DNA from: Mycobacteriales bacterium
GTDB taxonomy: Bacteria > Actinomycetota > Actinomycetes > Mycobacteriales > SCTD01
Length of the DNA stretch: 64,000 bases
Direction: 5' to 3'
Assembly (NCBI GenBank): GCA_030697205.1
Contig: JAUYQP010000014.1
Location: 1 to 64,000 of the forward strand
The notes beneath the pieces are model-generated. The model was not told the origin of the DNA and searched no databases. It saw only the letters and a list, made by a program, of their open reading frames with translations. Shown here piece after piece: positions 16,768 through 27,327 of this stretch (its first letter is position 1; each line of letters begins with the position of its first letter). Made by a program: the position numbers and the translations under genes.

Positions 16768-18117
16768 TCAGACGAGCGAGATGACGGTGCGGCGCTGCTC
16801 GAGGCGCAGCAGGTGGCGCAGCAGGTCCGGGTCGAGCCGGCGCAGCGCGTCGACGGCCGCGGGGTCGAACTGCGTGCCCGCGTGGCGGTCGAGCTCGTCC
16901 AGCGCTGCGGTCAGCGACAGCCCCTGGCGGTAGGGCCGGTCCGAGGTCATCGCGTCGAGCGCGTCGGCGACCGAGAACAGCCGGGCCTGCACCGGGATCT
17001 GCTCGCCGACGAGGCCGCGCGGGTAGCCCAGGCCGTCCCACCGCTCGTGGTGGGTGAGGACCAGCTCGGCGACGACGGGGGAGAAGCCCGCCTCGCTGAC
17101 GATCCGGAAGCCGATGTCGGGGTGGCGGTCCATGACCGCGCGCTCGGCCTCGTCGAGGGGACCCTGCTTCTGCAGGACCGCGTCGGGGACGCCGATCTTG
17201 CCGACGTCGTGCAGCAAGAACCCGAAGGCCAGCTGCGGGTCGGCGGCCAGCGCCGGGTCGACCTCCTCGAGCAGCGCCTGACCGAGGGCGGCGACCCGCT
17301 CGACGTGGCCGCCGGTGGTGGAGTCGCGGGCGTCGATCGCCCCGGCCAGCGCGGCGGCGGTCGACCGGTGCCGGTCGGCGAGCTCGGCGGCCGCGGCGTC
17401 GGCGACGGCCTTCGCGGCCGCGAGGTCCTCGGCGAGCGCCTGCAGCCGCACGACGGAGTCGCGGGTCTGGCGGAGGTACTGCTGCTGGCCGACCCGCACG
17501 AGCAGCGGCGGCACCAGGAACGCGACCAGCCCCCACAGCCCCGCGGTCGTCCAGGCGTAGCCGAGCGCGGCCGCCAGCACGCCGTACGCCGCGAAGTGGG
17601 GAAGCGACCACGACAGGTCCGTGCGGAAGACCTCCGCGGGCGTGCGTCGCTGGTCGAGGCCGACCACCAGCGCGACGAGCCCGTTGTCGACCGCGAAGTA
17701 GCCCAGGCCGCTCGCCAGCCCCGCGACCCCGAGCGCGGGCAGGGACGACCACGGGAGCAGCGCGAAGGGGACCGCGGCGACCCCGGCGGCGACGACGAGC
17801 GCGGCGGTGTTGAAGACGTACTGCTCGGCCCGCCGGCTGCGCGCGGCCGCGGTCGTGGCCAGTCCGGCGGCCCCGGCGGCGACGACAGCGGCGACCGGCT
17901 CGCCCGCGGCCAGCGCCGCCAGCACCGGCACGGCCGACAGCGAGACCGTCGTCGAGCCGTAGACCTCTTCGCCGAGCAGCTCGGCCGCGACCGCGAGACC
18001 GGCGAAGACGGCGACGGCCAGCAGGGAGGCGGGCGGGGCGGCCAGCAGCACGACGGCCAGCACGACGACGGCGCCGAGCAGAGCGCCTGCGACGGCGGTG
18101 ACGACAGCGCGCTGCAT
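16768..18117 (-). CDS. membrane-bound HD-GYP domain protein (candidate c-di-GMP phosphodiesterase)
   Basis: 449 residues. Residues 1-215 hold about seven or eight hydrophobic segments, a coiled helix follows (about 215-250), then an HD-GYP domain. Key residues are intact: the helix around HVERV (His271), HDVGKIG (His303-Asp304), RHPDIG, HHERWDGLGYP with the GYP signature at 364-366, and SVADALDAMTSDRPYR. This supports hydrolysis of cyclic di-GMP, although some HD-GYP proteins act on other dinucleotides. The membrane part probably senses something. It is divergent from ruvC and convergent with yebC. Confidence 0.92.
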   Translation of the reverse strand: MQRAVVTAVAGALLGAVVVLAVVLLAAPPASLLAVAVFAGLAVAAELLGEEVYGSTTVSLSAVPVLAALAAGEPVAAVVAAGAAGLATTAAARSRRAEQYVFNTAALVVAAGVAAVPFALLPWSSLPALGVAGLASGLGYFAVDNGLVALVVGLDQRRTPAEVFRTDLSWSLPHFAAYGVLAAALGYAWTTAGLWGLVAFLVPPLLVRVGQQQYLRQTRDSVVRLQALAEDLAAAKAVADAAAAELADRHRSTAAALAGAIDARDSTTGGHVERVAALGQALLEEVDPALAADPQLAFGFLLHDVGKIGVPDAVLQKQGPLDEAERAVMDRHPDIGFRIVSEAGFSPVVAELVLTHHERWDGLGYPRGLVGEQIPVQARLFSVADALDAMTSDRPYRQGLSLTAALDELDRHAGTQFDPAAVDALRRLDPDLLRHLLRLEQRRTVISLV

Positions 18118-18202
18118 CCGGCGTACCCCCTTTTAGACCCATTCCCGTGAGACCGGTCCCGAGAGTGGCACGCAGTGCACCGCCCAGCACCGCGCCACGC
18201 CG

Positions 18203-18227
18203 GGGCGCGCCTCCCCTCGGCGCGCCC
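18203..18227. repeat. 9-bp inverted repeat upstream of ruvC
   Basis: GGGCGCGCC (18203-18211) and GGCGCGCCC (18219-18227) with a 7-nt loop, in the 160-base divergent gap between the HD-GYP gene and ruvC. TAGTCT at 18238-18243 is a plausible -10 box for ruvC. Confidence 0.7.
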
Positions 18228-18277
18228 GACGGCCCCCTAGTCTCGGGGAACAGGTGTTCTACAGGCGGGAGCCGGGC

Positions 18278-18802
18278 GTGCGGGTGCTGGGGGTCGACCC
18301 GGGGCTGACGCGGTGCGGGCTCGGCGTGGTCGAGGGCGCGCCCGGGCGGGCCACCCTGGTCGCCGTGGGTGTGGCGCGCACACCGGCCGACGCAGAGCTG
18401 GGCGCGCGGTTGGTCGCGCTCGAGGAGGAGGTCGAGCGCTGGCTCGACCTGCACCGTCCCGACGCGGTGGCCGTCGAGCGGGTCTTCGCGCAGCACAACG
18501 TCCGCACCGTGATGGGCACCGCGCAGGCCGGCGCCGTCGCCATCACCTGCGCGGCCCGCCGCGGCCTGCCCGTCGCGCTGCACACCCCGAGCGAGGTCAA
18601 GGCCGCCGTCACCGGCTCCGGCCGCGCCGACAAGGCCCAGGTCGGCGCGATGGTCACCCGGCTGCTGCGCCTCGACGCGCCCCCCAAGCCCGCCGACGCC
18701 GCTGACGCCCTCGCCCTCGCGATCTGCCACCTGTGGCGCGGGGCCCAGCAGCAGCGGCTCGCCACAGCGCTGGCCGGAGCACGGACAGGAGTACGCCGGT
18801 GA
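18278..18802 (+). CDS. ruvC: crossover junction endodeoxyribonuclease RuvC
   Basis: 174-residue Holliday junction resolvase. Acidic active-site positions are visible in VLGVDPG, AVERVF and [15 protein letters not shown] at 18278 is preferred over GTG at 18254 because GGGAG lies 6 nt upstream and [14 protein letters not shown] is the usual N-terminus. The stop overlaps ruvA by 4 nt; ruvC, ruvA and ruvB form one unit. Confidence 0.95.
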   Translation: MRVLGVDPGLTRCGLGVVEGAPGRATLVAVGVARTPADAELGARLVALEEEVERWLDLHRPDAVAVERVFAQHNVRTVMGTAQAGAVAITCAARRGLPVALHTPSEVKAAVTGSGRADKAQVGAMVTRLLRLDAPPKPADAADALALAICHLWRGAQQQRLATALAGARTGVRR

Positions 18803-19406
18803 TCGCGTCCGTCGAGGGGGTCGTGACTGCCCTGACCCCGGACGGCCTCGTGGTGCGGGTCGGCGGGGTGGGGCTCGCGCTCCACACGACGCCGGGCACG
18901 AAGGCGCGCGCCCGCGTGGGCGAGCAGGTGGCCTTCGCCACCAGCCTCGTCGTGCGCGAGGACAGCCTGACCCTCTACGGCTTCGGCGAGGACGACGAGC
19001 GGCTCGTCTTCGAGATGCTGCAGTCCGCGAGCGGTATCGGGCCGAGAGTCGCGCAGGCCGTGCTGTCGGTGCACGCCCCCGACGCGGTCCGCCGCGCGCT
19101 GCTCACGGAGGACCTCGCCGCGTTGTGCCTCGTGCCCGGCATCGGCAAGAAGGGCGCCCAGCGGATGGTGCTCGAGCTCAAGGACAAGGCCGCCGCCCTC
19201 GGGGTCCTCGACGACACGCCCGCGCCCGTCGCGGCCGGGCTGCCCGCCTGGCAGGCGACGCTCGGGGCCGCGCTCGGCGGCCTGGGCTTCACCACCGCGC
19301 AGGTCGACGACGCCGTCGCCCGGCTGGCAGAGTCGCGACCGGACGCCACCGACGCCGACGTCCCGGTGCTGCTCAAGGAGGCCCTCGCGATGCTCGGACG
19401 CGCCCG

Positions 19407-19410
<4 letters not shown>
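18799..19410 (+). CDS. ruvA: Holliday junction branch migration protein RuvA
   Basis: 203 residues, normal length. N-terminal OB fold ([11 protein letters not shown] start), central helix-hairpin-helix motifs ([14 protein letters not shown] and [20 protein letters not shown]) that bind the junction, and a C-terminal domain that contacts RuvB. GTG start overlaps ruvC by 4 nt. Confidence 0.95.
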
Positions 19411-20459
<1,049 letters not shown>

Positions 20460-20613
20460 GCCACTCGGGAACCCCCTGCCCGGTCCGCTCGTCGTCCTCC
20501 CGAGGCCCCGCCTCGCGCACCGGCACCCGGTTTGCGGCTAGCGTTCGGTGGTCGCGCCCCTCCCGATGAGGGCTGACGGGCGCCCGCTTCTCGACTCAAG
20601 GAGTCACTCGGCC

Positions 20614-22344
20614 GTGGCACGTTCAGGTCCAGCGTCGCGCAACCAGCTGCACGTCGGCAGGTACTTCGGTGCCCTCGCGGCGCTGTTCGCGATCATGTAC
20701 TCCGTCGTCTGGTTCGGTGGCGACGACGGTCCGCTCACCCCGAAGCTCGGCCTCGACCTGCGCGGTGGCGCGAGCGTCGTGCTACAGGTACAGCAGGAGC
20801 AGGGCGACACGCCGCCGACCCAGGCGCAGCTCGACACGGCCATCGAGATCATCCAGCGCCGCGTCAACGGCCTGGGTGTCGCCGAGGCCGAGGTCGTCAC
20901 GCAGGGCAGCAACATCGTCGTGTCGGTGCCGGGCGGCACCCGGGAGTCGCTGCGGGCCCTCACCGTGACGGCGCAGCTGCGCTTCCGCGAGGTCCTCAAC
21001 CAGGCGGCCGGCAGCCCGCAGCCGATCCCGACGGCCGTGCCCACGACCGTGCCGACCGGCAGCCCGGCTCCGACTGCCAGCGCGCCGGCCGTCAACCCGG
21101 CACCGAGCGCCACGAGCAACGGCCGCGCCGTCCCGCCGGCCCTGCTCGGCGTCGCCGCGCCGACCCCCACTCCCACCGCGACGGCGACCTCCGCGGCCAG
21201 CCCGGCCGCTACCCCGAGCGGCGCGGCCAGCCCGACGCCGACCGCCTCCGGCGGGCCCGCCTACACCGGGCCGAAGTCCGGCGACGTCTACACCCCGCAG
21301 GCCTTCGAGGCGCTCGACTGCAGCGTCCCCGGCGCCCGCGAGGGCGGTTCGCTCGACAAGCCCGAGCAGCAGATCATCGCCTGCTCCGACGACGGCGCCG
21401 TGAAGTACCAGCTCGACGCCGCCGCGGTCATCGGCACCGACGTCAAGGGCGCGACCGCGAGCCTCGACCAGTTCGGCACCGGTTGGCAGATCGTCGTGAG
21501 CTTCACCGGTGAGGGCCAGAAGAAGTTCACCGACCTCACGGTGAAGACGACCGGCAAGAACGTCGCGATCGTGCTCGACGGCCTGGTGCTCTCGGCCCCG
21601 ACGATCAACGAGCGCATCGACGGCGACGCCCAGATCACCGGCGACTTCAACCGCAAGTCCTCGGCCGAGCTCGCCAACACCCTCAAGTACGGCGCCCTGC
21701 CGCTGTCGTTCACGACCGGCCAGGTCGAGGTCGTCTCGGCCACCCTCGGCGACGACCAGCTCAGCGCCGGGCTCATCGCCGGCGGCATCGGGATCGCGGT
21801 CGTGATCGTCTACGCGATCCTCTACTACCGCATCCTCGGGCTCGTCACGATCTTCGGGCTCGGCGTCGCCGGATCGTTGGTCTACGGGTCCGTCACGATC
21901 CTCGGCGACCAGATCGGCTTCGCGCTGTCGCTCGCCGGCATCGCCGGCTTCATCGTGGCCGTGGGCATCACCGCCGACTCCTTCATCGTCTACTTCGAAC
22001 GACTGAAGGACGAGGTGAGAGAGGGGAGAAGCCCACGCAGTGCCGCCGACCGCGCGTGGGTCCGGGCCAGGCGCACGATCCTGTCCGCCAACTCGGTCAG
22101 CTTCCTGTCCGCCATCACGCTGTACTTCCTGTCGGTCGGCTCGGTCCGCGGCTTCGCGTTCACCCTCGGCCTGTCGACCCTGATCGACGTCGTCGTGGTG
22201 TTCCTGTTCACCCGGCCGCTGGTGTCGTTCCTGTCGCGCTACCCGTGGTTCACGAACGAGAAGCTGTCCGGTCTCGCGCGTCCGCGCGGTGCAGTCGACC
22301 CCACGCCGGGCAAGCCCGGTCCCACCGCTCCCCAGGAGGCCTGA
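20614..22344 (+). CDS. secD: protein translocase subunit SecD
   Basis: 576-residue membrane protein that, with SecF, aids late steps of Sec export. First membrane helix at about 21-35, then the large extracytoplasmic P1 domain (GLDLRGGASVVLQV; ITGDFNRKSSAELANTLKYG) and five C-terminal helices (about 390-560). A Pro/Thr/Ala-rich low-complexity insert (about 130-235) splits P1. GTG at 20614 is used because AAGGAG (20598-20603) lies 10 nt before it. It forms a unit with secF. Confidence 0.95.
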   Translation: MARSGPASRNQLHVGRYFGALAALFAIMYSVVWFGGDDGPLTPKLGLDLRGGASVVLQVQQEQGDTPPTQAQLDTAIEIIQRRVNGLGVAEAEVVTQGSNIVVSVPGGTRESLRALTVTAQLRFREVLNQAAGSPQPIPTAVPTTVPTGSPAPTASAPAVNPAPSATSNGRAVPPALLGVAAPTPTPTATATSAASPAATPSGAASPTPTASGGPAYTGPKSGDVYTPQAFEALDCSVPGAREGGSLDKPEQQIIACSDDGAVKYQLDAAAVIGTDVKGATASLDQFGTGWQIVVSFTGEGQKKFTDLTVKTTGKNVAIVLDGLVLSAPTINERIDGDAQITGDFNRKSSAELANTLKYGALPLSFTTGQVEVVSATLGDDQLSAGLIAGGIGIAVVIVYAILYYRILGLVTIFGLGVAGSLVYGSVTILGDQIGFALSLAGIAGFIVAVGITADSFIVYFERLKDEVREGRSPRSAADRAWVRARRTILSANSVSFLSAITLYFLSVGSVRGFAFTLGLSTLIDVVVVFLFTRPLVSFLSRYPWFTNEKLSGLARPRGAVDPTPGKPGPTAPQEA

Positions 22345-22345
22345 C

Positions 22346-23542
22346 ATGGGCATCGGCAGCAGGCTCTACCGCGGCGAGACCGAGTTCCAGATCATCGGCA
22401 AGCGCAAGCGGTTCTACGCCATCGCCATCACCCTGGTCGCCATCAGCTTCGCGAGCATGATCTTCCGCGGCTTCAACCTGGGTGTGGAGTTCAAGGGCGG
22501 GGCGGTGTTCCAGTGGCCGTCCAACAGCTCCTCGGTCGAGGACGCCCGCGCGCTGTTCGAGGACCTCCAGCTCGAGGAGGTCATCGTCCAGACCGTCGGG
22601 CGCTCCAACGGCGAGGAGGACCTCAAGGTCCAGACCCCGCCGATCACCGACAAGCAGATCGACGACGTCATCGTCGCCATCACCGAGCGGTTCCCGGAGG
22701 TCCAGGAGTCGCAGATCATCTCGTCCAACGTCGGGCCCGCCTGGGGAGAGCAGGTCACCAACAAGGCGATCCAGGGCCTGGTCGCCTTCCTCGTCCTGGT
22801 GATGATCTACATCTCGATCCGGTTCGAGCCCAAGATGGCCTTCGCGTCGATCGTCGGGCTGCTGCACGACCTCGTCCTGGCCGCCGGCATCTACTCCCTC
22901 ACCGGCTTCGTCGTCACCCCAGCGACGATCATCGCGCTGCTCACCATCCTGGGCTTCTCGCTGTACGACGCGGTGGTGGTCTTCGACAAGGTCGAGGAGA
23001 ACACCCGCGGGATCGCCGGCGGCAGCTCGACGACCTACACCGAGGCCGCCGAGCTCGCGCTCAACCAGACCTTCATGAGGTCGGTCAACACCACGCTGAT
23101 CGCCCTGCTCCCGGTGTCCGGGTTGCTGTTCGTCGGGGCGTTCCTGCTCGGCGCCGGCACGCTCAAGGACCTCGCGCTCGCGCTGTTCGTCGGCATGGCT
23201 GCCGGCGCTTACTCCTCGATCTTCCTGTGCACCCCGCTGTTCGTGGAGCTCAAGGAGCGCGAGGACGCCTACATCAAGCTGACCCAGCGCGTCCTCGCCC
23301 GCCGCTCCGGCCAGGTGAGCAAGGCCGGCGGCCGCTTCGCGCAGCGCGCAGCGGCCCGCGCCGCCGGGCAGCCGCTCCCGCCCGACGAGGACCTCGCGGC
23401 CGGTGACGGCCCGACCGCCACTGCCGTCGTGACCCCCGCGACCGCCCAGCCCGCGGCCGGCACCCGGCGCCCGCCGCAGGCGAAGAGCAAGGGCGGCCGC
23501 CCCGGTCAGCCGAGCGGCAAGAAGAAGCGGAAGAAGCGCTAG
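22346..23542 (+). CDS. secF: protein translocase subunit SecF
   Basis: 398 residues, six membrane helices, with the SecF signatures GVEFKGGAVFQ and GFSLYDAVVVFDKVEENTR. The C-terminal tail (about 330-398) is Ala/Pro-rich and ends in a lysine/arginine run (KKKRKKR), cytoplasmic by topology. ATG at 22346 follows AGGAGG by 6 nt, 1 base after secD ends. Its stop shares one base with the apt start. Confidence 0.95.
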   Translation: MGIGSRLYRGETEFQIIGKRKRFYAIAITLVAISFASMIFRGFNLGVEFKGGAVFQWPSNSSSVEDARALFEDLQLEEVIVQTVGRSNGEEDLKVQTPPITDKQIDDVIVAITERFPEVQESQIISSNVGPAWGEQVTNKAIQGLVAFLVLVMIYISIRFEPKMAFASIVGLLHDLVLAAGIYSLTGFVVTPATIIALLTILGFSLYDAVVVFDKVEENTRGIAGGSSTTYTEAAELALNQTFMRSVNTTLIALLPVSGLLFVGAFLLGAGTLKDLALALFVGMAAGAYSSIFLCTPLFVELKEREDAYIKLTQRVLARRSGQVSKAGGRFAQRAAARAAGQPLPPDEDLAAGDGPTATAVVTPATAQPAAGTRRPPQAKSKGGRPGQPSGKKKRKKR

Positions 23543-24078
23543 TGGACCTGACGGCGCTGCTGCGGGAGCGGGTCCTCGACGTCCCTGACTTCCCGACCCC
23601 TGGCATCGTCTTCAAGGACATCTCGCCGGTCCTCGCCGACCACGACTGCTTCACCGCCGTCGTCGACGCGATGGTGGCCGACCACCCGGTCGGCAGCATC
23701 GACAAGGTCGTCGGCATCGAGGCCCGTGGCTTCCTGCTCGCAGCCCCCGTGGCCTACCACGTGGGGGCCGGGCTGGTCCCGTGCCGCAAGCCCGGCAAGC
23801 TGCCACGCGAGACCCACGAGGTCCGCTACGACCTGGAGTACGGCACCGACGCCCTGCAGGTCCACCGCGACGCCTTCGCGCCGGGGGAGCGGGTCCTCGT
23901 CGTGGACGACGTCCTCGCCACCGGCGGCACCGCGGCCGCGGTGGTCGAGCTCGTCCGCCGGGCCGGTGCGGTCCCGGTCGCGCTGTCGGTGCTCATGGAG
24001 CTGACCTTCCTGCCGGGCCGCGCGACCGTCGAGGCCGCCCACCCCGGCTTGCCGGTGCACGTCCTGCTGCCTGTCTGA
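23542..24078 (+). CDS. apt: adenine phosphoribosyltransferase
   Basis: 178-residue purine salvage enzyme converting adenine and PRPP to AMP. PRPP-binding motif VLVVDDVLATGGT and the conserved GIEARGF and PRETHEVRY loops are present. GTG start overlaps the secF stop by 1 base. The secDF-apt-rel order matches mycobacteria. The stop codon sits inside a perfect palindrome. Confidence 0.95.
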   Translation: MDLTALLRERVLDVPDFPTPGIVFKDISPVLADHDCFTAVVDAMVADHPVGSIDKVVGIEARGFLLAAPVAYHVGAGLVPCRKPGKLPRETHEVRYDLEYGTDALQVHRDAFAPGERVLVVDDVLATGGTAAAVVELVRRAGAVPVALSVLMELTFLPGRATVEAAHPGLPVHVLLPV

Positions 24079-24087
24079 CAGACAGGC
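24069..24087. promoter_or_regulatory. 19-nt perfect palindrome across the apt stop codon
   Basis: GCCTGTCTG (24069-24077) and its exact reverse complement (24079-24087) flank a single A. The centre is too tight for a normal hairpin, so it looks more like a protein-binding dyad. It lies 51 bases before the rel start and just upstream of TAGACT (24102-24107), a plausible -10 box for rel. Confidence 0.55.
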
Positions 24088-24137
24088 GACTGGCCCGCCC
24101 GTAGACTCGGCTGCACCCCGAGCCTGAGGAGCCGCCC

Positions 24138-26558
24138 GTGGCAGGTGACGTCACCCCCGTCGCGAGCCCGCCCGGCGACAGCACCGACGAGGACGCCCTC
24201 GCCGCCGTGTCGCCGCAGGCACAGCCGCGCCCGGCCGACGCCACTGCCGAGCCTGCTCCGACGGGCGGTTCCGGCGTACCCCTGCTCGACGACGACGAGG
24301 ACCCCGACACTGGTCCGCCGACCGGGCGCCGGGTCCGGGCTCGGCTGGCCCGGCTCACCCGCTCCGGGCCCGGCGAGGTCCTGCCGGTCCTCGAGCCGCT
24401 GGTCCGCACCATCCGCGCGTCGCACCCCAAAGCCGACGTCAAGGTCGTGCAGCGCGCCTACGAGGTCGCCGAGCAGGTCCACGACGGCCAGCGCCGCAAG
24501 AGCGGCGATCCCTACATCACCCACCCGCTCGCGGTCACGACCATCCTCGCCGAGCTCGGGATGGACACCACCACGCTGGTCGCCGCGCTGCTGCACGACA
24601 CCGTCGAGGACACCGCCTACACCCTGGCCCAGGTCGAGGACGACTTCGGCGCCGACGTCGCGCACCTCGTCGACGGCGTCACCAAGATCGACAAGGTGAA
24701 GTTCGGCGACGCCGCGAAGGCCGAGACGATCCGCAAGATGGTGGTCGCGATGGCCCGCGACCCGCGGGTGCTCGTCATCAAGCTCGCGGACCGCCTGCAC
24801 AACATGCGGACCCTGCGCTACATGCCGCAGGACAAGCAGGAGCGCACTGCCCGCGAGACCCTCGAGATCCTCGCTCCGCTCGCGCACCGCCTCGGCATGA
24901 ACACCATCAAGTGGGAGCTTGAGGACCTGTCGTTCGCGACCCTCTACCCCAAGAGGTACGACGAGATCGTGCGCCTGGTCGCGGAGCGGGCGCCCTCGCG
25001 CGACACCCAGCTCGCGGAGGTCGTGGAGCGGGTGTCGACCGACCTGCGGGCCGCCAAGATCAAGGCGACCGTGACCGGGCGGCCCAAGCACTACTACTCG
25101 ATCTACCAGAAGATGATCGTGCGGGAGCGCGACTTCGGCGACATCTACGACCTCGTCGGGATCCGGGTCCTCGTCGACGACGTGCGCGACTGCTACGCCG
25201 CGCTCGGCACCATCCACGCGCTGTGGTCGCCCGTGCCGGGGCGCTTCAAGGACTACATCGCGATGCCCAAGTTCAACATGTACCAGTCGCTGCACACGAC
25301 GGTGATCGGCCCTGAGGGCAAGACCGTCGAGATGCAGATCCGCACCCAGGAGATGCACAAGCGCGCGGAGTACGGCATCGCGGCGCACTGGAAGTACAAG
25401 GAGGGGCCGGTCGACAGCGCCCCCGGCGCCCCCTCTCGCGGCGACGAGATGGCCTGGCTGCGCCAGCTGCTCGACTGGCAGCGCGAGGCCTCGGACCCCG
25501 ACGACTTCCTCGACTCGCTGCGCTTCGACCTGCACTCCACCGAGGTCTTCGTCTTCACGCCCAAGGGCGACGTCATCGCGCTGCCCGCCGGCTCCACGCC
25601 GGTCGACTTCGCCTACTCGGTCCACACCGAGGTCGGTCACCGCTGCATCGGCGCCCGGGTCAACGGCCGGCTGGTGCCGCTCGAGTCGACCCTGGAGCAC
25701 GGCGACGTCATCGAGGTCTTCACCTCGAAGGCCGAGACCGCCCACCCGTCGCAGGACTGGCTGCAGTTCGTCAAGAGCCCCCGGGCGCGCAACAAGATCC
25801 GGCAGTGGTTCGCCAAGGAGCGTCGCGAGGACTCCGTCGAGGCCGGCAAGGACGCGCTGACCCGCGCGATGCGCAAGGCGGGCCTGCCGCTGCAGCGGCT
25901 GCTCGGCGGTGACGGGCTGCTCGCGGTCGTCAAGGAGCTGCGGCTCGCCGACATCACCGCGCTCTACGCCGCCGTCGGCAGCGGTGAGGTGTCGGCGCAG
26001 ACCGTCGTGCACAAGGTCGTGCAGTCCCTCGGGGGCGCCGACGGGGCCGCGGAGGACCTCGCCGAGACCGCTGTCCCGACCCCGCGCAAGGCGCGCACCC
26101 GCACCCCGGGCGACCCGGGCATCGTCGTCAAGGACGTCAGCGACGTCTGGGTCAAGCTCGCCAAGTGCTGCACGCCGGTGCCCGGCGACGACGTCGTCGG
26201 TTTCGTCACCCGCGGCCGCGGCGTCTCGGTCCACCGCCGCGACTGCGTCAACGCCGACCAGCTGCTCGCCGAGCCCGACCGCGTCGTGGCCGTCGAGTGG
26301 GCCCCGACCGCCGGCTCGCTGTTCCTCGTCAACATCCAGGTCGAGGCGCTCGACCGCACCCGGCTGCTGTCCGACGTCACCCGGATGCTCTCCGACGCGC
26401 ACGTCAACATCCTGTCGGCGACGGTGACGACGACCCGCGACCGCGTCGCGGTCTCCCGCTTCTCCTTCGAGATGGCCGACCCGAAGCACCTCGGGCACCT
26501 GCTCACCCAGGTCCGCGCCGTCGAGGGCGTCTACGACGCCTACCGCGTCACCAGCTGA
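24138..26558 (+). CDS. rel: bifunctional (p)ppGpp synthetase/hydrolase Rel
   Basis: 806-residue RelA/SpoT homologue that makes and degrades the stringent alarmone. Order: acidic Ala/Pro N-terminal extension (1-90), HD hydrolase domain with HDTVEDT (His153-Asp154), synthetase domain with [14 protein letters not shown] domain (about 465-530) and C-terminal ACT domain (about 730-806) with CCTPVPGDD upstream. Both catalytic halves look intact. GTG start at 24138, TGAGGAG upstream. Single long-type Rel as in other actinobacteria. Confidence 0.96.
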   Translation: MAGDVTPVASPPGDSTDEDALAAVSPQAQPRPADATAEPAPTGGSGVPLLDDDEDPDTGPPTGRRVRARLARLTRSGPGEVLPVLEPLVRTIRASHPKADVKVVQRAYEVAEQVHDGQRRKSGDPYITHPLAVTTILAELGMDTTTLVAALLHDTVEDTAYTLAQVEDDFGADVAHLVDGVTKIDKVKFGDAAKAETIRKMVVAMARDPRVLVIKLADRLHNMRTLRYMPQDKQERTARETLEILAPLAHRLGMNTIKWELEDLSFATLYPKRYDEIVRLVAERAPSRDTQLAEVVERVSTDLRAAKIKATVTGRPKHYYSIYQKMIVRERDFGDIYDLVGIRVLVDDVRDCYAALGTIHALWSPVPGRFKDYIAMPKFNMYQSLHTTVIGPEGKTVEMQIRTQEMHKRAEYGIAAHWKYKEGPVDSAPGAPSRGDEMAWLRQLLDWQREASDPDDFLDSLRFDLHSTEVFVFTPKGDVIALPAGSTPVDFAYSVHTEVGHRCIGARVNGRLVPLESTLEHGDVIEVFTSKAETAHPSQDWLQFVKSPRARNKIRQWFAKERREDSVEAGKDALTRAMRKAGLPLQRLLGGDGLLAVVKELRLADITALYAAVGSGEVSAQTVVHKVVQSLGGADGAAEDLAETAVPTPRKARTRTPGDPGIVVKDVSDVWVKLAKCCTPVPGDDVVGFVTRGRGVSVHRRDCVNADQLLAEPDRVVAVEWAPTAGSLFLVNIQVEALDRTRLLSDVTRMLSDAHVNILSATVTTTRDRVAVSRFSFEMADPKHLGHLLTQVRAVEGVYDAYRVTS

Positions 26559-26584
26559 CCTGACTCGCGCGGACGTCAGTTCAG
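26555..26584. terminator. hairpin between rel and convergent PIN toxin gene
   Basis: Arms 26555-26564 and 26575-26584 pair at 9 of 10 positions with a 10-nt loop. It overlaps the rel stop and the 3' end of the toxin gene, so could serve both strands; no T run. Confidence 0.5.
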
Positions 26585-26959
26585 GACGACCACGCCGATC
26601 CGTCGGGCAGCCTCGGCCAGCGACCGGTCGAAGGTCGCGAGCCGCGCCCCGTGCGTCACTGCCGTGTCGAGCACGCAGCAGTCGGGGAGCTTGAGGCCGG
26701 TCGCGACACGGAGCTCCGCGAGTCGAAGCGGCTCGTCGTCGTCACGCGGCGCCACCGCCACGCCCATGGCGGTGATGTCCGAGAGCAGCTGTGCCGCGCG
26801 GCCGACACGCGCGCCGCCGACGAGCACCTCGGTCAGGGTCATCGTGTGCAGGAGGAAGCCCTCGGCCGCGCCTGCGTCCAGCACGCTGGTTGCGTCGGCA
26901 TGGTGCTCGTCACCGGCGGAGAAGTGGGCGACGAGCACGCTGGCGTCGAGAGCGATCAC
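26576..26959 (-). CDS. PIN-domain ribonuclease toxin (VapC-like)
   Basis: 127 residues. The PIN acidic set is present: Asp5 (MIALDASV), Glu44 (TLTEVL), Asp93/Asp98 (LPDCCVLD) and Asp111 (TFDRS). VapC toxins cleave tRNA or rRNA. The start overlaps the upstream antitoxin-like gene by 4 nt in a classic toxin-second arrangement. Inserted between rel and the cyclophilin gene. Confidence 0.88.
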   Translation of the reverse strand: MIALDASVLVAHFSAGDEHHADATSVLDAGAAEGFLLHTMTLTEVLVGGARVGRAAQLLSDITAMGVAVAPRDDDEPLRLAELRVATGLKLPDCCVLDTAVTHGARLATFDRSLAEAARRIGVVVLN

Positions 26960-27219
26960 TCCGGCCAGTCGGCGCGCAGCTCGTCGAGGTAGCCCTCGCC
27001 GAAGGCATCGGGGTAGGCGCCCTTGGACACGCTCACGGCCGTGCGCCGCGCCTGCGTCACGCGCGCCGACTCGTCGGCCAAGGCGCTGTCACCGGCATCG
27101 ACCAGTCGCAGGAGAAGTCGAGAGCGGGACTCGTTCGGCCAGCGTGCCGCTGCGCGGTCCAGGGCCCGGGCCACCTCGGGTGTCTCGGTGATCTGGTGTC
27201 GCGGTCGGGCTGTGGGCAC
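26956..27219 (-). CDS. VapB-like antitoxin
   Basis: 87 residues from GTG at 27219. It has a short basic N-terminus and a ribbon-helix-helix-like segment ([19 protein letters not shown], then [14 protein letters not shown]), with an acidic, tryptophan-ended C-terminus ([10 protein letters not shown]) likely to bind the toxin. TACACT ends about 7 bases before the GTG, so the mRNA is probably leaderless. A longer form from 27255 is possible but would start upstream of that -10 box. Confidence 0.75.
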   Translation of the reverse strand: MPTARPRHQITETPEVARALDRAAARWPNESRSRLLLRLVDAGDSALADESARVTQARRTAVSVSKGAYPDAFGEGYLDELRADWPE

Positions 27220-27273
27220 GCGAAGAGTGTACCACCAATACGTCGGGTGACCCACCGACGCGGGGCCCGGTGG

Positions 27274-27316
27274 ACGACGAGAGGCCGGCCCGCGGTGCGG
27301 ACCGGCCTCTCGTCGT
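27274..27316 (-). terminator. 15-bp hairpin downstream of the cyclophilin gene
   Basis: Arms 27274-27288 and 27302-27316 are perfectly complementary over 15 bp with a 13-nt loop. It lies 12 bases past the cyclophilin stop on the minus strand and upstream of the antitoxin promoter, so termination of the former is likely. Confidence 0.75.
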
Positions 27317-27327
27317 ACGGGTTGCTG

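Noticed and set aside
20595-20621. CTCAA before secD as a FliA-like promoter
   Set aside because: At 16 bases downstream there is GGCACG rather than GCCGAA; the sequence is part of the secD ribosome site (AAGGAG).
23826-26498. Very long open frame on the minus strand opposite rel
   Set aside because: It mirrors the codons of rel, has no recognisable domain and is a usual effect of high G+C DNA. The same applies to those opposite thrS (1831-3624) and alaS (35454-38321).
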